Below, in pieces: positions 11,722 through 21,947 of a DNA stretch of 64,000 nucleotides. The notes beneath the pieces are model-generated. The model saw nothing but the letters and a program-made list of their open reading frames with translations. It was not told where the DNA came from and searched no databases. The number at the start of each line of letters is the position of its first letter. Position 1 is the stretch's first letter. A program made the position numbers and the translations under genes. Where the stretch lies: assembly GCF_000165835.1 (NCBI RefSeq), contig NC_014640.1, forward strand, positions 6,949,096 to 7,013,095. The letters are read 5' to 3'. Source of the DNA: Achromobacter xylosoxidans A8. GTDB lineage: Bacteria; Pseudomonadota; Gammaproteobacteria; Burkholderiales; Burkholderiaceae_B.

Positions 11722-12528
11722 TCAGGTCATGGCCGCCCCCAGCACCCGCATCGCCTGGCGATGCAGTTGCGGCGTGGCGGCCGCGACGACGCGGCCCTGC
11801 GATTCGAGGCTGAGCGGCTGCCCCGACCAATCGGTAATGACGCCGCCAGCCCCTTCGATCACGGGCATCAGCGCCAGATAGTCATACGGCTGCAGGCCGG
11901 ACTCGACCACCAGGTCGACGTGCCCGCTGGCCAGCAGGCCGTAGCTATAGCAATCGCCGCCGTAGCGGCGCATGCGCGCGGCCTGCGTCAGCGCCTCGAA
12001 AGCGGCCAGTTCCGCGCCGACAAAGATGTCGGGAGAGGTGGCGTACAAAATGGCCTGCCGCAGCTCGGCACAGGCGCTGGTGCGGCAGGCAACGCCGTTC
12101 AGCTGCGCGGCTGCACCGGCCGCGCCGATCCAGCGTTCGTCCAGCATGGGGATGTCGATCACGCCCAGCACGGACTTGCCCCGGTGCAGCAGCGCCAGCA
12201 AGGTGCCCCACAGCGGGTTGCCGGAAATGAAGGCGCGCGTGCCGTCGATGGGATCGAGCGACCACACGAACTCGGCTTCGGCATGCGAGGCGCCGAACTC
12301 TTCGCCGAAGATGCCGTGGTCGGGGTAGTGCTGGGCAATGGCCTCGCGCAAGGTGGCCTCGACCTCCCTGTCCGCCTGCGTGACGGGGCTTGCGTCGGCC
12401 TTGGTGTCGACGTCCAGCGGGTGCCGGAACCATTTGCGCGACAAGGGGCGCACACGGTCCGCCAGCGTCTGGGCGAACGAGGAGTACGCGGCCAGCTGCT
12501 GCGCGGATAACGGCGGTGAAGTTTGCAT
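11722..12528 (-). CDS. inositol monophosphatase / HisN-type phosphatase family protein
   Basis: Mg-dependent phosphomonoesterase of the IMPase superfamily, which includes HisN-type histidinol phosphatases. The 268 residues have the three metal-binding signatures: GEEFG near residue 77, DPIDGTRAFISG near 93, and the C-terminal YDYLALMPVIEGAGG. It opens the minus-strand operon, 57 bases before the ligase gene. It diverges from the ABC importer across a 194-base promoter region. In this context it more likely removes a phosphate from an imported substrate than makes histidine, since no his genes are near; that is inference. Confidence 0.85.
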   Translation of the reverse strand: MQTSPPLSAQQLAAYSSFAQTLADRVRPLSRKWFRHPLDVDTKADASPVTQADREVEATLREAIAQHYPDHGIFGEEFGASHAEAEFVWSLDPIDGTRAFISGNPLWGTLLALLHRGKSVLGVIDIPMLDERWIGAAGAAAQLNGVACRTSACAELRQAILYATSPDIFVGAELAAFEALTQAARMRRYGGDCYSYGLLASGHVDLVVESGLQPYDYLALMPVIEGAGGVITDWSGQPLSLESQGRVVAAATPQLHRQAMRVLGAAMT

Positions 12529-12639
12529 CGATGAGCTCCAGGCGTGGCGCGGGAGGATGCGCCTACGCCAAAAAAACCCTTGAATACAGGTTTTTCCAGT
12601 CTAGACACGTTGCCACAAATTTGCAAACATACATAAAAC

Positions 12640-12662
12640 TGCAACCTGCCGGATGGGTTGCA
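12640..12662. promoter_or_regulatory. inverted repeat in the divergent promoter region
   Basis: TGCAACC (12640-12646) and its complement GGTTGCA (12656-12662) flank nine bases, in the 194-base gap between the divergent phosphatase operon and the ABC importer. It could be the operator of the DeoR protein encoded at the end of the importer operon. Function is inferred from position. Confidence 0.4.
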
Positions 12663-12722
12663 GAAGACTGCCCGCCTACGTAGCTCGCCACCGTTGCCGT
12701 GTATTCCAACCGGAGTCCCATC

Positions 12723-13730
12723 ATGCAATGTATGAAGAAGCTTGGCCTTGTGGTTGCAGTAATTTCCCTAGGTTGGACGCAGGCCCATGCCGGCGCCATC
12801 ACCGTCTACACCGCCCTCGAAGAAGACGAGATCGCGGCCTACCTGAAGGCCGCCAACGCCGCCATGCCCGATGTAAAGGTCAATGTGCTGCGGCTGTCCA
12901 CCGGCGACCTGGGCGCCCGCCTGATCGCCGAGGCCTCCAACCCACAGCAGGACGTGATCTGGGGCTTCGCCGTCAGCAACATGCTGGACCCGCGCCTGCA
13001 GAACCTGCTCGAGCCGTACGCGGCCAAGGGCATGGACGCCCTGCCCGCCCAGTACAAGGGCGCCGACCAGAAGTGGTTCGCGGCCACCGGCTATGTCGCC
13101 GCATTCTGTGTCAACACGGACAGGCTCAAGTCCAAGAACCTGCCCATGCCCACGTCCTGGGAAGACCTGACCAAGCCGGTCTACAAGGGCGAAATCGTTA
13201 TCCCCAGCCCCGCGGCCTCCGGCACCGGCTATCTGCAGATCGTCGCGCTGCTGCAGGGCATGGGCAAGGAAAAGGGTTGGGCGCTGCTCAAGGACCTGGA
13301 CAAGAACGTGGCGCAATACACGCCGTCCGGCTCGCGTCCCTGCAAAATGGCGCGTGCCGGCGAGTACGCCATCGGCGTGTCCTTCGCCTTCCCCGCCATG
13401 CAGTCCATCGAGGAAGGCTTTCCCATCAAGATGGTGATTCCGTCCAAATGGGTGGGCTACGAGCTGGAAGCCTCGGGCCTGATGAAGACGGCCAAGAATC
13501 CCGCCGACGCCAAGCGCTTCCTCGACTGGACGCTGTCGGCACAAGCGGGCGGCCTGTACAGCAAGTACAAGGAACTGGTGACCATCCCCGGCGCCACGCC
13601 CAACAAGGCCGCCGAGGCCGCGGGCCTGCCCAAGGACCTGACCGCCGTGCTGTATCCCGTGGACTTCCCCAAGTCAGCCGCGGAACGGGACGCCACCATC
13701 AAGACCTGGCAGGAAACCATCAAGCGTTGA
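12723..13730 (+). CDS. ABC transporter periplasmic binding protein (2-aminoethylphosphonate/iron type)
   Basis: Extracytoplasmic solute-binding protein. I use the ATG at 12723 (MQCMKKLGLVVAVIS), seven bases after GGAG. The signal peptide probably ends after AHA at about residue 23. The 335-residue product belongs to the FbpA/PotD-like group 1 family, with mature N-terminus GAITVYTALEEDEIAAYLKA. Together with the ATPase and a fused permease it resembles the putative second 2-aminoethylphosphonate transport system (PhnS2/T2/V2 type). The family also includes ferric-iron and polyamine binders, so the ligand is uncertain. It is first gene of a four-gene operon ending with a DeoR regulator. Confidence 0.88.
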   Translation: MQCMKKLGLVVAVISLGWTQAHAGAITVYTALEEDEIAAYLKAANAAMPDVKVNVLRLSTGDLGARLIAEASNPQQDVIWGFAVSNMLDPRLQNLLEPYAAKGMDALPAQYKGADQKWFAATGYVAAFCVNTDRLKSKNLPMPTSWEDLTKPVYKGEIVIPSPAASGTGYLQIVALLQGMGKEKGWALLKDLDKNVAQYTPSGSRPCKMARAGEYAIGVSFAFPAMQSIEEGFPIKMVIPSKWVGYELEASGLMKTAKNPADAKRFLDWTLSAQAGGLYSKYKELVTIPGATPNKAAEAAGLPKDLTAVLYPVDFPKSAAERDATIKTWQETIKR

Positions 13731-13779
13731 TGGGCCGGCGGCCGGTGGCAAGCCGGCCGCCGCCTGTCCTGGAGACGCC

Positions 13780-14787
<1,008 letters not shown>

Positions 14788-14818
14788 CGCATCACATCGC
14801 GCAAACCGGAGCCTCCGC

Positions 14819-16501
14819 TTGAGCGCCGCTCACGCCAGCACGGCCATCGCGGCGCCTGCCGGCCGCGCGCCCTGGTCGGCAGACCGCGTACTGTTGTGGA
14901 CCTGCGTCGGGATCCCCCTGGCGGGCCTGGCGCTATTCTTCCTCTATCCGCTGGCGACCGTGGCCTGGCGCAGCCTGGTCGAGAAAGACGGCTCGGTCGG
15001 CCTGGGCAACTATGCCGAGGTCTTCGCCACTCGCGGCGTGCTCACGGCCACGCTGAATAGCCTGGTCATGAGCGCCGCCACCACGGTGGTCAGCGTCACG
15101 CTGGGCTTCGCCATCGCTTATGGCTTGGACCGCAGCTGCATGCGCGGCAAGGCCGCCGTGCGGCTGGCGCTGGTGTTGCCGCTGCTGGCGCCGTCGCTGG
15201 TGCAGGGCCTGGGGCTCATCTTCCTGCTGGGACGCAATGGACTGGTGCACCGCTGGACCGGCTGGGAAATCGACATCTACGGCTTCTGGGGCCTGTTGAT
15301 CTCCAACGTGTTCTACGCCCTGCCCCAGGCCGTGCTGATCCTGCAGGCGGCCTTGCGCAACATGGACGCGCGCTACTACGACGCGGCCGAAGTCATGGGC
15401 GCCTCAAGCACGCGCCAGTTCTTCGACATCACCCTGCCCAACTGCAAATTCGGCCTGCTGAGCGCGGCCTTCGTGGTGTTCGTCATCACCATTACCGATT
15501 TCGGCAACGCCGCCGTGATCGGCGGCAACTACCGGGTGCTGGCCACCGAGATCTACAGCCAGGTATCGGGGCAGATGAACTTCGGCATGGGCTCCGTGGT
15601 GGGCATCCTGCTGCTGCTGCCCTCGCTGATATCGGTGCAAATAGAGCGCGTCGCCTCGCAGCGCCAGTTCGGCTCAGCCTCGCCCAGCGGCCTGCGGGTC
15701 ACGCCGCAACCGGCCCGCGCACGCGACGCGGCGTTTACCGCCGGCATACTGCTTGCCTGTGGCACGATCATCCTGACGGTGGCCACGGTGATCTTCGCCA
15801 GTTTCATGCGCCTGTGGCCGTACCGCATGGAATGGACGTTGAAGCACTACGACATCACCGTCAGCGGCGGCTACACGCCGCTCTGGACGTCGCTGTACCT
15901 CTCACTGGCGGCGGCAGGCGGCGGCGTGCTGCTGCTGTTCTTCCTGAGCTTCGGCGTATGCCGGATTCCACGCGCATGGGCCAAGCTGGTGTACCTGGTG
16001 TCGGTACTGCCGGTAGGCGTTCCGGGCCTGGTGCTAGGCTTGTCGTATATCTTCGCCTTCAACGCCCCCGGCACGCCCCTGTATGCGCTGTACGGCAGCG
16101 CCGCGCTGATCGCCTTGTGCAACTTCTACCACTACCACACACAAGGCTTCCTGACGATGATGACCGGCATGCGCGCGGTGCCGCAAGCCCTGGAGGAAGC
16201 GGTCAGCTGCCTGGGCGGCAGCACGCTGCGAGTGTTACGCGATGCGGTGCTGCCGCTGATCGGTCCGACCGTGCTGGGCGTGTTCTTCTTTCTGTTCATG
16301 CGGTCCATGGTGACCCTGTCGGCGGTGATCTTCCTGGTCACGCCTTCCGTCAGCGTGGCGCCGGTTTCTGTCCTGCGCCTGGACGAAGCCGGCTTCGTCT
16401 CGCAGGCCGCGGCCTATTCAACCCTTATCATGCTGGTCGTGGGAGGGTCCCTGCTGGCATTGCGCGCGCTGATCGCCGCGGCCGCACGGCGCCGGACATA
16501 G
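14819..16501 (+). CDS. ABC transporter permease, fused two-domain (FbpB/PhnV type)
   Basis: Inner-membrane channel of the importer, with two BPD_transp_1 domains fused in one chain and about twelve membrane segments. EAA-loop-like motifs occur in both halves (DAAEVMGASSTRQF and EEAVSCLGGSTLRV). The open frame extends further upstream, but that part overlaps the ATPase gene and looks unlike a permease. I choose the TTG at 14819, eight bases after GGAG, giving 560 residues; the exact start is uncertain. A single fused permease is the rule for iron and 2-aminoethylphosphonate systems of this class. Confidence 0.88.
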   Translation: MSAAHASTAIAAPAGRAPWSADRVLLWTCVGIPLAGLALFFLYPLATVAWRSLVEKDGSVGLGNYAEVFATRGVLTATLNSLVMSAATTVVSVTLGFAIAYGLDRSCMRGKAAVRLALVLPLLAPSLVQGLGLIFLLGRNGLVHRWTGWEIDIYGFWGLLISNVFYALPQAVLILQAALRNMDARYYDAAEVMGASSTRQFFDITLPNCKFGLLSAAFVVFVITITDFGNAAVIGGNYRVLATEIYSQVSGQMNFGMGSVVGILLLLPSLISVQIERVASQRQFGSASPSGLRVTPQPARARDAAFTAGILLACGTIILTVATVIFASFMRLWPYRMEWTLKHYDITVSGGYTPLWTSLYLSLAAAGGGVLLLFFLSFGVCRIPRAWAKLVYLVSVLPVGVPGLVLGLSYIFAFNAPGTPLYALYGSAALIALCNFYHYHTQGFLTMMTGMRAVPQALEEAVSCLGGSTLRVLRDAVLPLIGPTVLGVFFFLFMRSMVTLSAVIFLVTPSVSVAPVSVLRLDEAGFVSQAAAYSTLIMLVVGGSLLALRALIAAAARRRT

Positions 16502-16518
16502 ATTAGGAAGCATCGGAA

Positions 16519-17280
16519 ATGTGGCAAGAAGAGCGGTATCAGAGAATCCGCGCCCTGCTGTCTTCATTGCAGCAGGTATCGACCGACCGTATCGTCGGCG
16601 AACTGGGGGTCTCGCGGGAAACGGTCAGGCGTGACCTGCTCGAACTCGAGGCGATGGGGGAATTGCGCCGGGTGCACGGCGGCGCCGTGCCGGTGCACAG
16701 CGAACCGCCCATCGCGGAACGCGTGCATACGCGCGTCAAATACAAGCGCGCCATCGCGCGCGCGGCGGCAGGCCTGGTATCCAGCGGCCAGACCCTGTTC
16801 CTGGACGCCGGCAGCACCACCAGCGTGCTGGCCGACGAACTGGCCAAACTGTCGGGCCTGACCGTCATCACCAATTCGTTCGACGTGGCCTTGAAAGTGG
16901 GCACGGCCGGCAACGGCGCCAACCAGTTGATCATGCTGGGCGGATCCGTGGGCGGCCCGGTATGCGCCACGGCCGGCGACATCACGATCGCCGAGATCCA
17001 TCGCTATCGCGCCGACCTGGCGTTGCTGTCGCCGGTGGGCGTGGACGCCGAGTTCGGCGCCACCAACTACGACCTGCGCGAGGCCGAGGTGGCGCGCGCC
17101 ATGGCGGCCAACGCCAAGCAGTTGGTGCTGCTGGCCGATTTCAGCAAGATCGGCCTGTGCAGCCGCGTGTCCTATTGCAGCGCGGACCGCATCGACCATC
17201 TGGTCACCAACACCAGCGCGCAGAAGTCGCCCGCCTACGCCGCCTTGAAGTCCGCGGTCGGCAAGGTCGTGGCGGTGTAG
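16519..17280 (+). CDS. DeoR-family transcriptional regulator
   Basis: Sugar-phosphate-responsive type repressor. The 253 residues have an N-terminal helix-turn-helix (QQVSTDRIVGELGVSRETVRRDLLELE, about 18-44) followed by the family signature LRRVHGGAV, and a C-terminal DeoRC sensor domain with FLDAGSTTS and the TNSFDVA segment. DeoR proteins usually sense phosphorylated metabolites, which fits a locus with a phosphatase. It is 17 bases downstream of the permease and probably regulates the divergent operons. Confidence 0.92.
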   Translation: MWQEERYQRIRALLSSLQQVSTDRIVGELGVSRETVRRDLLELEAMGELRRVHGGAVPVHSEPPIAERVHTRVKYKRAIARAAAGLVSSGQTLFLDAGSTTSVLADELAKLSGLTVITNSFDVALKVGTAGNGANQLIMLGGSVGGPVCATAGDITIAEIHRYRADLALLSPVGVDAEFGATNYDLREAEVARAMAANAKQLVLLADFSKIGLCSRVSYCSADRIDHLVTNTSAQKSPAYAALKSAVGKVVAV

Positions 17281-17295
17281 CGCTAGCCCCCCGCG

Positions 17296-18297
17296 TCAGT
17301 CCAGCGACACGCCGGCAGTCTTCACCATGTCGGCCCAATACACGGTGTCCTCCTGCAGCCGCGTCTTGAACGCGGCAGGCTGACTGCCCACCGCCCAGCT
17401 GCCGCCGCTATTGATCTTGGCGATCACGGCGGGCGATTTCATTGCCTGCGCCACGGCTTGCGCCAGGTAGGCAATGCGCTCGGGCGGCGTGCCGGCGGGC
17501 GCGAACAGTCCATACCAGTCATCGGCGGTAATGCCCTCCATGCCCGCCTGCTTGAGCGTGGGCGCCCCCTTGAAAATGCCGATGCTGTTCTCATGGCTGA
17601 GCGCCAGGATGCGCAGCTTGCCAGCGGCGACCATGGGTTCGGCCGACGCGGGCGAAGTTATCAACATATCCACCGTGCCGCCCATCAGGTCGGTGATGGC
17701 GGGCGCCGCGCCCCGGTACGGCACGTGCACCAGTTTCACGCCGGCCTTCTGCGACAGCAGCGCCCCCATCAGATGGCTCATGGTGCCGTTGCCAGGGGTC
17801 GCGTAGGTCACCACGCCGGGCTGCTTGCGCGCGGCTTCCAGATAGTCGTTCAGGGTCCGGTACGGGCTTTCGCTGCGGGCCACCAGCACCAGCGGCGCGG
17901 AGGTGATCTGCGAGATGGGCATGAAGTCCTTCACCGGATCAAAGCCCACGTTCTTATACAAACGCGGATTGACCGCCATCACGCTGGTCTGCGACATCAC
18001 CAGGGTGTAGCCGTCGGGCTTGGCGCGCGCCACCTGCGCCGTGCCGACATTGCCGCCCGCGCCCGAACGGTTTTCCACCACCACGCTCTGGCCCGTGATG
18101 GCGCCCAGTTCCTGCGCGAGCAGACGCGCGACGCCGTCATTGCCGCCGCCCGGCGGAAATGGCGACACGACCGTGATGGCCTGCTTGGGATAGTCCGGCA
18201 GGGGCGCGGGCGCCTGGGCGTGGACAACAGTCCCCCACAGCAGACCGGCCAGGGCCGCGGCGGCGGCCTTGCGTACGTGCGATGCATGGTGCTTCAT
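17296..18297 (-). CDS. Bug/TctC-family periplasmic solute-binding protein
   Basis: Tripartite-tricarboxylate-type extracytoplasmic receptor, a family greatly expanded in Bordetella and relatives. I use the ATG ending at 18297 (MKHHASHVRKAAAAAL), with AGGGG eight bases upstream, giving 333 residues with a signal peptide ending near VVHAQA. Family segments include the FPPGGGNDGVARLLAQELG loop and the VENRSGAGGNVG stretch. No membrane components are adjacent, so it is an orphan receptor. It ends 15 bases from the convergent DeoR gene and follows the sulfur operon on the same strand after a 164-base gap. Confidence 0.92.
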   Translation of the reverse strand: MKHHASHVRKAAAAALAGLLWGTVVHAQAPAPLPDYPKQAITVVSPFPPGGGNDGVARLLAQELGAITGQSVVVENRSGAGGNVGTAQVARAKPDGYTLVMSQTSVMAVNPRLYKNVGFDPVKDFMPISQITSAPLVLVARSESPYRTLNDYLEAARKQPGVVTYATPGNGTMSHLMGALLSQKAGVKLVHVPYRGAAPAITDLMGGTVDMLITSPASAEPMVAAGKLRILALSHENSIGIFKGAPTLKQAGMEGITADDWYGLFAPAGTPPERIAYLAQAVAQAMKSPAVIAKINSGGSWAVGSQPAAFKTRLQEDTVYWADMVKTAGVSLD

Positions 18298-18372
18298 CTG
18301 GAATTCCCCTTGTGATTGGCAGCCGGATACTCGGCCGTCCTTTGCATTCCGGTTCGGCATGAACCGTCCGCA

Positions 18373-18393
18373 CCCCGGCCAAGAAGGCCGGGG
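18373..18393. other. GC-rich hairpin between the lyase-rhodanese gene and the Bug gene
   Basis: CCCCGGCC and GGCCGGGG pair perfectly around a five-base loop. No convincing U-run follows on either strand, so a role in partial termination or mRNA stability is only possible. Confidence 0.35.
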
Positions 18394-18461
18394 CGTACTT
18401 TTCGGATTGATGCGTCTGCTGTGCCGCGGGACCGGATCAGGCCGGCACGGCGGTTCCGGTA

Positions 18462-21242
18462 TCAGCGCGCCGGAAAGCGGTAGCCCGCCAGTTCGCGTTC
18501 ATCGATCTGCTTGACCAGGTTGGTCTCCCAGGCCAGGTACTGGCGCGCGGCGGCCTTGTTGCCGTCGTGGCGGTCATGCACGAAAAACAGATAGTCGATG
18601 CAGTCGGCGTCGGCGGGCTCGGCCGCCGCGGACGCCAATGCGATGCCCTGCGCGCGCCAGCTGGCGGGATCGCCGGTGTTGCCCTGGATGTCGCTCACGC
18701 CCTGCGCCCGCAGGTCCTGCGCGGCCCACGCAGCCAGGGCCGCATCCTCGGCCAGCAGCACCACGGGACGCGCGGCGTCCAAGCGCAGGCTGGCCAGGCG
18801 CGGACGGATGGACCAGCGCGCGCCGGCGATATGGTCGGCGCGATAGCGCATGCTGGGGCGCAGGTCGACCAGTTGCGCACCTTGCGCGAGCGCAGCGGCA
18901 AGCTGCGCATCTGTCATCAGGGGCAATTGCGGCACCAGCGCTTTTTCCACAGGGTTGTCCAGGCTCGCGTGCACGCCTTCGCGCAGCACGCTGGCGTCCC
19001 AGCCCATCTGCCTCAGCCAGCTGGCGACCACCGGCGCGCGCACGCCCTCGGCGTCGAACACCACGATGCGCGCGCCCCGCACGGCCAGGTACTGGTCCGT
19101 GGCCTGGATCAGCTGGCCGCCAGGCGTATGCTGCGCGCCTGGCAAGGAACCTTGCGCGTACTCTTCGGCGCCGCGCACATCGCACAGGAAGGTGCTGCGG
19201 GTCTTGTCGCGCAACCACCCCTGTACCTCTTCGGCGCTCACCATGGGCACGCCATGGCTTTCGGCCAATCGCAAGGAACGCTGTGCCAGCGCGGGCAGGT
19301 CCTGCGGCGCGATGCCGTCGTCGTAGCGGCGGCGCGCGCCGTGTTCCAGCTGCAGGTCTTCCAGGTACCAGCCCTGGGTGCCGTTCTCCAGCGCGTAAAC
19401 CGGATTCGGCACGCCCAGGTTGATCAGCGTCTGCGCCCCGATGATGCTGCGCGTGCGGCCGGCGCAGTTCACAACGATGGTCGTCTGTGGATTGCTCGCC
19501 AGCGCGTGAGCGCGCAGCGCCAGTTCGCCGTTGGGACAGCAAATGCCGCCGGGGATGCTCATCTTCTGATACTCGGCGTAAGGCCGGCCGTCCAGCACGA
19601 TGAGGTCGTCGCCGCGGCGCTGGCGCTCGGCCAGATCACGCGCGCCGATGCGGGGGGTGTGGAAAACTTCTTCGGCCAGTTCGCCGAAGGTTTTGCTGGG
19701 CACGTTCACGCCGGCGAACACGGCGTAGCCGTCGCGCTGCCATTGCGCGATGCCGCCAGCCAGGCGGCGCACGTTGCGATATCCCAGCGCGGCCAAAGCC
19801 TGCGCGGCGCGCGCCGCCGTGTCGTCGGCGCCGCCCTCGTCGTAAACGGCAATCCGCACATCGCGCCGCGGCGCCAGGCGCACGATATCCACTTCCAGCC
19901 GGCTATAGGGCACAGGCGCGGCATAGAACAGATGCCCCTCGCCATACTGGCCGTGCTCGCGCACGTCCAGCAGCGCGATCTCCGCGCCGTCATGCAGCCA
20001 TTGCTTGAGCGTGTGCGGATCGACGTCGACGGCGGGATGGGCTTGGGTGGGGTGCATCATGGTGTTCAGAGAGGACGGAAAGAGTTGGGATAGCGCTTGC
20101 TCAAGATCGGCGATGAGGTCATCGGGGTCTTCCAGGCCCACATGCAGGCGCAGCATGACGCCGCGTGGCGTGGAGTCCGGCAGGGATCGCGCGGCGGGCA
20201 GATTGACGGGGATCACCAGGCTTTCGAAACCGCCCCACGATGCGCCTATGCCGAACAGCTGCAAGCTGTTGATAAGTCGCTCGACGTCGTCCATGCCGGC
20301 CGCGCCGGAAAATTCCACCGTCAAGAGGCCATTCGTGCCGCTGCAATCGCGCTGCCACAACGCATGGGAAGGATCGCCGGGCAAGGCCGGGCAAAGGACA
20401 CGCGCCACTTCCGGACGGCCCAACAGATAATCGGCCACGCGCAGGGCGCTGCGGGCGTGCTGCGCCATGCGCACGGGCAAGGTGCGCATGCCGCGCAGCA
20501 CCAGATAGGCGTCGTCGGCGCCGACGGTCTGGCCCAGATCCACGGTGGCGCGTTCCAGCGGACTCCAGGCGCGCGCATTGGAGATCACCGCGCCCATCAT
20601 CACGTCGGCATGCCCGCCCAGGTACTTGGTGGCCGCGAGGATCGAAATGTCGGCGCCCAGCGTGAGCGGTTTGTGCACCAAACCGGAGGCCCAGGTGTTA
20701 TCCACAGCCAACCAGCAATCATGCGCGCGGGCCAGCGCGGCCAGTGCCGGCAGATCCGGCATCTCGTAGGTCAGCGAGCCCGGCGACTCCGCATAGATCA
20801 TGCGGGTTTCAGGACGGATGAGCGCCTCGATGCCCGCGCCGTCCGGCCGGTAGTACGTGTACGCAATCCCCATGCGCGATAGATGTTCCGCGCAGAAGCG
20901 GCGCACCGGTTCATACACCGCATCCGTGATCAGCACGTGGTCGCCCGCGCGCAGATAGGCCAGCAGCACGGTGGCGATGGCGGCCTGCCCGGTGGGATAC
21001 AGCTTGGCGCGATAGCCCTCTTCCAGTTCCACCAAGGCGTCTTCCAGCGCGTGCGTGCTATCGGTGCCGCGCGCGCCATAGGACGGCAGGCGTTCCTGGT
21101 CGCGGCGGCTGCGCGTATCGCGCCAAGCCTGCACGCTGTCGAAGACGTAGGTGCTGGCGCGCGTGACCGGCGTATTGACCCAGCCATGATGTGGGCGACC
21201 GGCGCGCAGCAGGCGCGTGGCGGACCGATAGGGCTTGTCCAT
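18462..21242 (-). CDS. fusion of a PLP-dependent C-S lyase with four rhodanese domains
   Basis: A single 926-residue frame. Residues 1 to about 390 are a Cys/Met-metabolism PLP enzyme (cystathionine beta-lyase type), with YPTGQAAIA and the PLP lysine K206 in LAATKYLGGHADV. From about residue 400 come four rhodanese modules. Only the second (about 532-632) keeps an active-site cysteine, C593 in VNCAGRTRS. The loops of modules 1, 3 and 4 read AVYDEGG, VFDAEGV and LLAEDAA, without Cys. A second gene could in principle start at M395/M396, but the bases before it are pyrimidine-rich with no Shine-Dalgarno, which supports one polypeptide. It starts one base after the thiol dioxygenase stop. A plausible role is cleaving a thioether or cysteine conjugate and handing sulfane sulfur to C593. 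Confidence 0.88.
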   Translation of the reverse strand: MDKPYRSATRLLRAGRPHHGWVNTPVTRASTYVFDSVQAWRDTRSRRDQERLPSYGARGTDSTHALEDALVELEEGYRAKLYPTGQAAIATVLLAYLRAGDHVLITDAVYEPVRRFCAEHLSRMGIAYTYYRPDGAGIEALIRPETRMIYAESPGSLTYEMPDLPALAALARAHDCWLAVDNTWASGLVHKPLTLGADISILAATKYLGGHADVMMGAVISNARAWSPLERATVDLGQTVGADDAYLVLRGMRTLPVRMAQHARSALRVADYLLGRPEVARVLCPALPGDPSHALWQRDCSGTNGLLTVEFSGAAGMDDVERLINSLQLFGIGASWGGFESLVIPVNLPAARSLPDSTPRGVMLRLHVGLEDPDDLIADLEQALSQLFPSSLNTMMHPTQAHPAVDVDPHTLKQWLHDGAEIALLDVREHGQYGEGHLFYAAPVPYSRLEVDIVRLAPRRDVRIAVYDEGGADDTAARAAQALAALGYRNVRRLAGGIAQWQRDGYAVFAGVNVPSKTFGELAEEVFHTPRIGARDLAERQRRGDDLIVLDGRPYAEYQKMSIPGGICCPNGELALRAHALASNPQTTIVVNCAGRTRSIIGAQTLINLGVPNPVYALENGTQGWYLEDLQLEHGARRRYDDGIAPQDLPALAQRSLRLAESHGVPMVSAEEVQGWLRDKTRSTFLCDVRGAEEYAQGSLPGAQHTPGGQLIQATDQYLAVRGARIVVFDAEGVRAPVVASWLRQMGWDASVLREGVHASLDNPVEKALVPQLPLMTDAQLAAALAQGAQLVDLRPSMRYRADHIAGARWSIRPRLASLRLDAARPVVLLAEDAALAAWAAQDLRAQGVSDIQGNTGDPASWRAQGIALASAAAEPADADCIDYLFFVHDRHDGNKAAARQYLAWETNLVKQIDERELAGYRFPAR

Positions 21243-21243
21243 G

Positions 21244-21831
21244 TCAGCGGCGGGTTTGCACGCCGATAGGCATGACTTTGCAGGTGCCGGCTTCCAGATC
21301 GAACGCCAGGCGTTCGGTCAGCGTTTCCAGCGCGCGGCCGTACATGTGCAGATGGCGGATGACGCTGTCGCCCTGGATCTCCACGGCGTGGATATCGTCC
21401 GGCATCAGTGCGATGCCCGCGCCAGGACCGACCACCACGGTGCCGGACTTTTCCAGGCGGCCCACGCCGGGCACGGAACCGTCGTCGCTGCGGTCGTAGA
21501 CGTAGTTGTATTCCACGCCTTCCACGGCCGCGATACAGGCCCAGGTGGTGTGGTTGTGCGGGACGATCTGCTTGCCGGGGCGCATGACGTTCAGATAGAG
21601 CGCATAGCTCTTGTCGGCGTCTTCGGCGATCAGGTAGCGGGCCTGGCGCTCACCGTCTTCCGGCGCGGGATAGCGGTCGGCGGCCCACCAGTCGGTATGG
21701 CTGGCCAGGCCGACCAGTTCATCCAGCACGGTCTGGAGGCTGTCGCGGTTCAGCCCCTTATTTCCTACAGTTTTTTTAATATTTCCGATGGCGCTGGTGA
21801 TGCCGGCCTGATGAGGATGTGCGGTGCTCAC
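21244..21831 (-). CDS. cysteine dioxygenase-family thiol dioxygenase
   Basis: Non-haem iron cupin that adds O2 to a thiol sulfur to give a sulfinate. The 195-residue product has the iron-binding pair H92 and H94 in VPHNHTTW and a third histidine, H148, in PDDIHAV, as in bacterial cysteine and 3-mercaptopropionate dioxygenases. Which thiol it uses cannot be settled here. Its stop is one base from the start of the C-S lyase-rhodanese fusion gene, so the two are translationally coupled. A LysR gene is divergent. Confidence 0.85.
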   Translation of the reverse strand: MSTAHPHQAGITSAIGNIKKTVGNKGLNRDSLQTVLDELVGLASHTDWWAADRYPAPEDGERQARYLIAEDADKSYALYLNVMRPGKQIVPHNHTTWACIAAVEGVEYNYVYDRSDDGSVPGVGRLEKSGTVVVGPGAGIALMPDDIHAVEIQGDSVIRHLHMYGRALETLTERLAFDLEAGTCKVMPIGVQTRR

Positions 21832-21893
21832 TTTCGATTTTCCCTATTTTCATGAGTTATGGAATTGACTGTATCCGTCCTCCTCCCGTGGAA

Positions 21894-21932
21894 CAATTTA
21901 AATTGCCTTAAGATTCCATTAGCATCGCTAAT
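21894..21932. promoter_or_regulatory. palindromes in the dioxygenase/LysR divergent promoter region
   Basis: The 116-base gap has a perfect 12-base palindrome CAATTTAAATTG (21894-21905) and, 12 bases on, the dyad ATTAG-N5-CTAAT (21918-21932). The second has the T-N11-A shape typical of LysR-type operators. Both lie close before the LysR start and are likely sites for that regulator. Confidence 0.5.
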
Positions 21933-21947
21933 ACTTTCTAGACCACC

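Noticed and set aside
18373..18393. Intrinsic terminator from the GC hairpin
   Set aside because: No run of T follows on either strand, so it is listed only as a hairpin.
20020..20070. Sequencing error or lost stop joining separate lyase and rhodanese genes
   Set aside because: Not excluded, but the frame is continuous and the putative second start has a pyrimidine-rich upstream without ribosome site, so a true fusion is preferred.
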